Shown here: piece after piece, positions 44,647 to 49,754 of the stretch
Position numbering within the stretch: the first letter of the stretch is position 1
How the letters are laid out: the number at the start of each line of letters is the position of its first letter
NCBI GenBank assembly: GCA_028282505.1
Contig: JANQHV010000332.1
Coordinates: forward strand, 1 to 49,754
Origin: SAR324 cluster bacterium
GTDB taxonomy: Bacteria > SAR324 > NAC60-12
Direction: 5' to 3'
DNA: 49,754 bases
The notes under the pieces: model-generated
Told to the model about the DNA's origin: nothing
Databases searched by the model: none
Seen by the model: only the letters and a program-made list of their open reading frames with translations
Program-made: the position numbers and the translations under genes

Positions 44647-45846
44647 ATGATAAATTTATATAAATCTTTTTTTCTAGCCCTATTGAGTGCTTTCCTGATA
44701 CCCTCTGCGTTGTCATTTGCTGCTGAAATTCCACAACTGGGCAAAAAAGGAATTTCTTCCTTCCAACTGGGACCAGTCCATTATCTGGAAGAAGTCGGTA
44801 TCTTTGAACAACGTCCTGTGGCTTATGTATTACGACGAGGGCAACTGGAAACTGCATTTAAATTCCAAACAGTCAATGATTCATTAGATCTTTTTAATGC
44901 CAAACACGGTTTAGATGAAGATTCGAACGTAGAGGATCTGGATTTTTCAGGACGAGTTGGAGATTACGCAGGAAAACAGGTTTCCTTCAATTTTGGTTTG
45001 ACCAATGACATTTCCTTGTTAAGCCAGATTCAGCAGATTGACTTGGAATATGGCATCAGCACCATTACCATTGATCAACTTACGATTGGTGGACGCTACC
45101 AGATCGTCAAGGAAGATGACTTACCTCAAATTTCCATGGAATTCAAATTTCATCACATGCGAGGAAGTGGTTTTGAAAAAGAGTTTTCTCAAATTCATTT
45201 GGAAGATGTTTCTGGCCTTCTACAAAACGATAATGTCGAAATCGACAGTTTGACCTTGAATCTGGAAAGTCCAGAAAAAATGAAATTTGGAGGTTTGAAG
45301 ACAGAGCAATGGCAATTGCGGGCCATTCTGAGCAAACGCCTAACAGAAGGATGGTACGGTCATTTATTGATTGGACATGAGCGGGCTCATATCTCCTCAG
45401 AAGTCCGTTTTTCTTTACCAGGTTTTGAGCCATTTGAAGAATTCAATACACGGGATCAGCAAGCCTTACGGTTTGGGGCAGGAGTCGATTGGAAAATTGC
45501 AGAACGGTGGTTACTGGATGTCTTTGTGGAGGGAACAAGAAAAGTGGATCGTGTGCCCAGAGTTCCTGAAGATGATCGGAGTACTGACCGTAGAGCACCA
45601 GAAGACAATCGAGTGGCTCGCACCGATTTATTTTACTATTATTCTCCTGATTTGATTTTCAGTGTCTCTGCTCATTACTATCATCAATTTTTTACTGGAG
45701 AAATCCCTTTCCTGCTCAATGACAAAACCTTTGAGGTCTTTGATAAGCCCTATGGTTATGTTGGACTGGGAGTGCTTTATAAAGTGGATTATGGGGCCAT
45801 TTCTTCCTATCCCTTTTTCGTTGCTCCATCTTCAGAAAAACGATGA
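44647..45846 (+). CDS. Predicted outer-membrane beta-barrel protein
   Basis: This 399-residue protein has a signal peptide (FFLALLSAFLIPSALSFAA). The remainder is made of alternating-strand segments ending in aromatic residues (VSFNFGLTNDISLLSQ, QWQLRAILSKRLTEGWYGHLLIG, LIFSVSAHYYHQFF). This suggests an outer-membrane barrel. I do not recognise a family. It starts 16 nt after the exporter's stop and is probably co-transcribed, so a role in polysaccharide secretion is likely but unproven. Confidence 0.7.
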   Translation: MINLYKSFFLALLSAFLIPSALSFAAEIPQLGKKGISSFQLGPVHYLEEVGIFEQRPVAYVLRRGQLETAFKFQTVNDSLDLFNAKHGLDEDSNVEDLDFSGRVGDYAGKQVSFNFGLTNDISLLSQIQQIDLEYGISTITIDQLTIGGRYQIVKEDDLPQISMEFKFHHMRGSGFEKEFSQIHLEDVSGLLQNDNVEIDSLTLNLESPEKMKFGGLKTEQWQLRAILSKRLTEGWYGHLLIGHERAHISSEVRFSLPGFEPFEEFNTRDQQALRFGAGVDWKIAERWLLDVFVEGTRKVDRVPRVPEDDRSTDRRAPEDNRVARTDLFYYYSPDLIFSVSAHYYHQFFTGEIPFLLNDKTFEVFDKPYGYVGLGVLYKVDYGAISSYPFFVAPSSEKR

Positions 45847-45904
45847 TCTTTGAGCTTGGTCCGCAAAAAGCGAAAAATGAAAGTGGTACTCTCCTCTTTT
45901 ACCA

Positions 45905-46309
45905 GCCCCCAAAGCTCCTTACTCTACAGATATATTAGTTCTTGAAAGCACCTATGGAGACAGGATACATGAGGGACGAAAAAATCGTAAGCAATCCTTA
46001 AAAAGCCTGATAGAGCATTGTTTTGAAAACAGGGGAACCCTAATCATTCCAGCCTTTAGTATTGGACGAACCCAGGAATTGTTGTACGAGCTGGGAGACA
46101 TTATTCATCATGCTGAAGGGAAAAATGCAGCAACAGGTATCAGCAGATACTCCGCTCATGTAGACCAGAAAAATTTACTCAGCTTTGTCCGTAGCATGAG
46201 AATCCCTCCGCAAGAAATCCGTCTTGTTCACGGAGATAAGGACGCCAAACTAGCTTTGAAAACAAAATTAGAACAGTTATACCCCCAAATAGCTGTTACG
46301 ATTCCCTGA
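45905..46309 (+). pseudogene. Decayed MBL-fold/beta-CASP RNase-like gene
   Basis: In one frame the translation reads TDILVLESTYGDR...GTLIIPAFSIGRTQELLYELGDI, the classic metallo-beta-lactamase/beta-CASP (RNase J/CPSF-73-like) segment. It then jumps directly to SRYSAHVDQKNLLSFV and PPQEIRLVHGDKDAK, which belong to the C-terminal part. The middle beta-CASP region is missing and no start codon is in frame. Upstream, an out-of-frame LLFYQPPKL-like remnant suggests a frameshift and loss of the N-terminal HxHxDH part. It is a broken gene. Confidence 0.85.
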
Positions 46310-46357
46310 CGATAATACAATCGAATTTTCATCTTCAAAAGAAGATTTTATAAATTG

Positions 46358-48598
46358 ATGATTGACCAATTAAAAACAATACTCACTCTGCCTCCACACC
46401 GGGTCGCCAGAAAAATCTCTAATCTGATAGAAAAAAAAGTCATTCGATACAAAGACAGGATTCGAGATCATTTGTTTTCCACATACACTGCCTCACCTCC
46501 TTGCTGTCCCCTCCCCCTGCTTTCCTATTTACCTCAGATTCCGATCAAGAAATTACTACCCTTTCAAGCAACGATCCATGCATTATCCCAGCATTATTTG
46601 CAGCATCAATTTGATCTGTTGGGTTCCGGTTGGAAACAAGTGAAACATGGGATGTCCTGTGATGGATTGGAAGGTTACTGTTATCAGATGGGAGGTTCAA
46701 TAAAAAGCGATTCAGCAGGAAAATGGCTGGAAGGCCGAATCAATGCTGGCAATTTGGAAGAATCTCAACGTATTTGGAGTCTGATTGATGCTGAGTATAC
46801 TCCTATCGATTGGCACCTCGACTTCAAATCGGGATATCGTTGGGAAGAGGGGACATGGTATTTAGACATTCGGTATGCTCAAAGACCTGGAGTTGATATT
46901 AAAGTTCCCTGGGAATTAGCGAGAATGCAACATCTACCAATGCTTGCCTGGGCCTACGCATTGTCAATTCATGCAACAGAAGGATTTGCTCGACCAGAAA
47001 AATATATTCAGGAATTTCGTAATCAGATACTGGATTTTATCGCAACCAATCCACCTCGTTTTGGAGTGAACTGGTCGTGTACGATGGATGTTGGTATTCG
47101 AGTCGTCAACTGGTTGATCAGCTATGACTTGTTTCGTGCTTATCATGCAGAGTTGGACCATGCATTTCTTGAGGTTTTCCAAAGATCTATTTATGAGCAT
47201 GGAAAACATTGTATTGAAAATCTGGAATATTCCCCTAGTTTTCGATCCAATCATTACTTGTCTGATATTGCGGGATTGCTTTTTGCTGCTGCGTATTTAC
47301 CAAGTTCTGAAGAAATTGACAGCTGGTTGTCTTTTGCCATTCAAGAGTTACTTTCTGAAATGGAATACCAATTCAATCCAGATGGCAGTAATTTTGAAGC
47401 ATCAACCAGCTACCACCGTCTTTCCACAGAAATCATGCTGTATTCTGCTGGACTATGCCTCATTCTCCCCAAAACAAAACGTGATAATTTAGATCAATTT
47501 CGTGAAGCATCTATCCTTTCTCGTCTCAAACCAATCCATGAGCAAGAATATGATCCCAGTTCCTCTGAATTCTTCCCTGCATGGTTTTGGGAGCGTCTGG
47601 AAAAAGCCGCTGAATTCACCATGCTAATCAACAAGCCGACCCATGAAATTCCACAAATAGGAGACAATGATAGTGGACGTTTTTTAAAAATATGGCCTAT
47701 CTACACCCCAAGGAGCGTCTCAGAAACAACCACCATGTATGCAAACCTGACTGCTACTTCTAAATCATGTTCTGAACAAATCTATTGGGATGAAAATGGT
47801 TTGAATCACACTCACCTGACAGGATTTGCTGGAATTTTATTTGACCGTAGCGATCTATTGAACACCTCTCCAGAAGACACACCCGAATTGAGTTTAGCCA
47901 AATTATGGTTCCACCAAAAAACAATACTTTCCTATCATCGACACCCTTCTTCTCCCACCCCCATTGCAATTGGAAAGACTGTGGAGAGTGATCACTCCTT
48001 GAAAAGATGGATTGAGCTTCTGGAAAAGCAGTACCATGATCCACTTGTCTCTATTTTCGGACCTTCTCAATCGGGCCCTCCATTAACAACAAACTTGCAA
48101 ACTATTATATTTCCCGACTTTGGTCTGTATTTGTATCGCTCCTCCAGGATCTATCTTGCCATACGCTGCGGTAGTGTTGGACAAAATGGAAATGGAGGAC
48201 ATGCTCACAATGATCAATTGAGTATCGAACTCAACATAGATGGCCAAGACCTTATTCAAGATCCGGGAACTTACCTGTACACACCACTCATCGAACAACG
48301 AAATTTATTTCGTTCTACGGCTGCCCATTTTACCCCAAGAATGGCAGGCAAAGAACAAAACAACTGGCTCCCTGGAAAATTTGGTTTGTTTCATCTCAAA
48401 GATCAAACCCAAGCAACCTGTGTTCTCTTCAACACTGATGGTTTTGTCGGCAGACACATTGGATTTGGCGAAACTATCTGGCGTATTGTTTGGATTCAAG
48501 CCACTCAAGTCCAAGTGATAGACTTTGGTAACAATATTCTTTGTGAGAGAACAAAATTATATTCGAATGGTTACGGCCGAAAGGGGAAAAACGCTTGA
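46358..48598 (+). CDS. Heparinase II/III family protein
   Basis: The protein has 746 residues. The N-terminal half is an alpha/alpha-toroid-like domain (NWSCTMDVGIRVVNW; SNHYLSDIAGLLFAA; ASTSYHRLSTEI). It is followed by a C-terminal beta domain with GNGGHAHNDQLSIELN (about residue 613), which is the His/Asn signature of heparinase II/III-like polysaccharide lyases. No signal peptide is evident, so it may act in the cytoplasm or on an intermediate. In such clusters this family is often linked to exopolysaccharide processing. ATG 46358 is used; a TTG at 46355 precedes it. Confidence 0.9.
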   Translation: MIDQLKTILTLPPHRVARKISNLIEKKVIRYKDRIRDHLFSTYTASPPCCPLPLLSYLPQIPIKKLLPFQATIHALSQHYLQHQFDLLGSGWKQVKHGMSCDGLEGYCYQMGGSIKSDSAGKWLEGRINAGNLEESQRIWSLIDAEYTPIDWHLDFKSGYRWEEGTWYLDIRYAQRPGVDIKVPWELARMQHLPMLAWAYALSIHATEGFARPEKYIQEFRNQILDFIATNPPRFGVNWSCTMDVGIRVVNWLISYDLFRAYHAELDHAFLEVFQRSIYEHGKHCIENLEYSPSFRSNHYLSDIAGLLFAAAYLPSSEEIDSWLSFAIQELLSEMEYQFNPDGSNFEASTSYHRLSTEIMLYSAGLCLILPKTKRDNLDQFREASILSRLKPIHEQEYDPSSSEFFPAWFWERLEKAAEFTMLINKPTHEIPQIGDNDSGRFLKIWPIYTPRSVSETTTMYANLTATSKSCSEQIYWDENGLNHTHLTGFAGILFDRSDLLNTSPEDTPELSLAKLWFHQKTILSYHRHPSSPTPIAIGKTVESDHSLKRWIELLEKQYHDPLVSIFGPSQSGPPLTTNLQTIIFPDFGLYLYRSSRIYLAIRCGSVGQNGNGGHAHNDQLSIELNIDGQDLIQDPGTYLYTPLIEQRNLFRSTAAHFTPRMAGKEQNNWLPGKFGLFHLKDQTQATCVLFNTDGFVGRHIGFGETIWRIVWIQATQVQVIDFGNNILCERTKLYSNGYGRKGKNA

Positions 48599-48701
48599 GC
48601 GAAAGTTAGTCACAAACAACAAATGCCATTGAATTTTAATATTCAAAAAGCTACACTACACAAAAACATTTATTGATCAATTTTTTTGAACAAAGGTAAC
48701 C

Positions 48702-49403
48702 ATGCTGGCTCCCCAGGAAACCCCTGTAATTTATCCTGAAAGTGATGGAAAACCGATGGCTGAAACTGATGTACACCGCAATCTTCTGTTGAGGATGGTA
48801 GATTTATTGCAAAATGCCTTTCCCAATGCTTATGCTTCTGGAAATATCTGTCTTTACTACGAACCAGGCAATCCCAAAAAAATGATCTCTCCCGATGCTT
48901 TGTTATGTTGCTCTCAGTCGAAAGGGGAAAAACGTGTCTATCTGGCTTGGGAAGCAAACCATCAATTGGACCTGGTCATGGAGTTTAGCTCCTTCAGTAC
49001 TCGCCGAGTGGATCATTATAAGAAAAAACAAATTTACGAAAAAATTCTCAAAGTCCCTTACTACATCATCTTCGATCCTCATGCGATCTATCTCAATGTT
49101 TATGCCCTGGTTGAAGGAAACTACCAACCACAAGAGGCCAATGAACAGGGATACTGGTTGCTGGAAACACTAAAGATTCAGGTGGGAATTGAAAATTCCA
49201 ATACGTTGCGGTTGTTTGATATGGCTGGAAATCTCATTCCAACTACGACAGAAAAAGAAGCACAAAGAGCAGAAAAAGAAGCACAAAGAGCAGAAAAACT
49301 AGAAAAACAACTTCAGCAAACTACTAAACAAGCAGAAAAAGACAAACAAGCACTCCTGGAAGAAATCGAAACCCTTCGTCAACAATTACAGGAAAAAAGA
49401 TAA
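48702..49403 (+). CDS. Uma2 family (DUF820) restriction-endonuclease-like protein with coiled-coil tail
   Basis: This 233-residue protein has a Uma2-type PD-(D/E)xK core: SPDALLCC supplies Asp and VMEFSSFSTRRVDHYKKKQIYEKI supplies the E-x-S/x-K region. ILKVPYYIIFDPH and a C-terminal coiled coil (residues about 183-233, rich in EKEAQRAEK) complete it. AAAGG precedes ATG 48702. The role of Uma2 proteins is unresolved. The coiled coil contains a 21-bp tandem duplication. Confidence 0.85.
   Translation: MLAPQETPVIYPESDGKPMAETDVHRNLLLRMVDLLQNAFPNAYASGNICLYYEPGNPKKMISPDALLCCSQSKGEKRVYLAWEANHQLDLVMEFSSFSTRRVDHYKKKQIYEKILKVPYYIIFDPHAIYLNVYALVEGNYQPQEANEQGYWLLETLKIQVGIENSNTLRLFDMAGNLIPTTTEKEAQRAEKEAQRAEKLEKQLQQTTKQAEKDKQALLEEIETLRQQLQEKR
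49251..49292. repeat. 21-bp tandem duplication within the Uma2 coiled coil
   Basis: GAAAAAGAAGCACAAAGAGC plus A is repeated perfectly at 49251-49271 and 49272-49292. It encodes EKEAQRA twice and keeps the heptad register. Confidence 0.9.
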
Positions 49404-49434
49404 ACTGCTAGCCCTGCTGAACCTAGTGTTGGCT

Positions 49435-49754
49435 CTAAAGGTTGAGTTTTTTAAAAAATTTTTCTGGGATCATTCTGATAGCCAACATGATAAATTGCCA
49501 AAACCATTTGGTATAAAGAACATTTTGAGATTTTTGTTGGGCATGGAAAATATCTTTAGCCACCTCTGCTGGCTGCGCTGTTACTTTCTGAGGCAAATCC
49601 ATATGGCCTGTCATTTTTGTATCAACAAACCCTGGCTTGACGGTCAAAACATGGACATTGGAAGCATGCAAGCGATTTCTTAAACCAGAAAGATAGGTGG
49701 CCAAAGCGGCTTTAGCACTGCCATACAAATAATTGCTCTGTCGCCCTCGATCTC
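49435..49754 (-). CDS. SDR-family oxidoreductase, C-terminal part (runs off the window edge)
   Basis: The reading frame stays open to the right edge, so this is the C-terminal part of a longer gene. The translation RDRGRQSNYLYGSAKAAL contains the SDR catalytic Tyr-x3-Lys (YGSAK). It continues with YLSGLRNRLHASNVHVLTVKPGFVDTKMTG and a C-terminal hydrophobic tail. The N-terminal Rossmann glycine motif lies outside the window. The substrate cannot be told. Confidence 0.88.
   Translation of the reverse strand, partial: DRGRQSNYLYGSAKAALATYLSGLRNRLHASNVHVLTVKPGFVDTKMTGHMDLPQKVTAQPAEVAKDIFHAQQKSQNVLYTKWFWQFIMLAIRMIPEKFFKKLNL

Noticed and set aside
44441-44857. 138-codon minus-strand frame across the exporter/barrel boundary
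   Set aside because: It runs antisense to two well supported genes and shows no family motif.
1-49754. tRNA, rRNA, CRISPR or complete prophage
   Set aside because: I saw no cloverleaf-type sequence, no rRNA segments, no repeat-spacer array and no phage structural genes. This is a reading by eye, so short RNAs could be missed.

Overview
The window looks like a chromosomal segment of a Gram-negative bacterium. Evidence for this is a lipoprotein acyltransferase, a Wza-type outer-membrane polysaccharide exporter, a lytic transglycosylase lipoprotein and beta-barrel proteins. The DNA is AT-rich. The gene mix (HD-GYP, DUF971, YdiJ-type FAD/Fe-S dehydrogenase, SelW-type selenoprotein, Uma2 nuclease) fits a proteobacterium-like lineage such as the delta-type/SAR324 groups, but that placement is inference only. 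I see no rRNA, tRNA, CRISPR array or prophage.

Layout. 120-2463 (+) is a compact three-gene cassette resembling a bacterial ubiquitin-like conjugation system: a 75-residue small protein, an E2-like protein with a single cysteine, and a JAB-E1 fusion. 2446-5732 (-) holds a HAD phosphatase, a phosphoglucomutase and an RluA pseudouridine synthase. 5852-10682 carries DUF4262, galU, pcm, DUF971, an HD-GYP protein, ribH and a small protein. 10989-14107 (+) has a two-TM small protein and an ABC-2 exporter (ATPase plus two permeases). 14268-18562 contains a lytic transglycosylase, ispE, a retropepsin-like protease, a COG1078 HD hydrolase, a SelW-like selenoprotein whose in-frame TGA at 18070 must be read as selenocysteine, and rpsU. 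18671-25473 (+) holds the YdiJ-type dehydrogenase, a Rep/UvrD helicase, ybeY, a CheY-like regulator and dgkA. 25814-36783 holds a ClpP, then on the minus strand lnt, a large sensor kinase, a tyrosine recombinase, a B12/radical SAM protein, an exported membrane-anchored protein, a GT2 glycosyltransferase and a GT39-like membrane glycosyltransferase. 37031-40366 (-) is a 1111-residue repeat-rich lipoprotein. 40896-49403 (+) holds a polysaccharide exporter with about nine SLBB repeats, a beta-barrel-like protein, a decayed MBL/beta-CASP gene, a heparinase II/III-like protein and a Uma2 protein. A partial SDR gene runs off the right edge.

How the genes fit together. PGM, the HAD phosphatase and GalU sit on the glucose-1-phosphate/UDP-glucose branch. 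The right third is envelope and polysaccharide oriented (GT2, GT39, exporter, barrel, heparinase-like). The intergenic spaces carry several short inverted-repeat elements. One family has two copies in opposite orientation, and one of these supplies the stop codons of both flanking convergent genes.

The most noteworthy items are the selenoprotein with a SECIS-like hairpin, the ubiquitin-like cassette, the miniature inverted-repeat elements, the long SLBB exporter and the two decayed genes.
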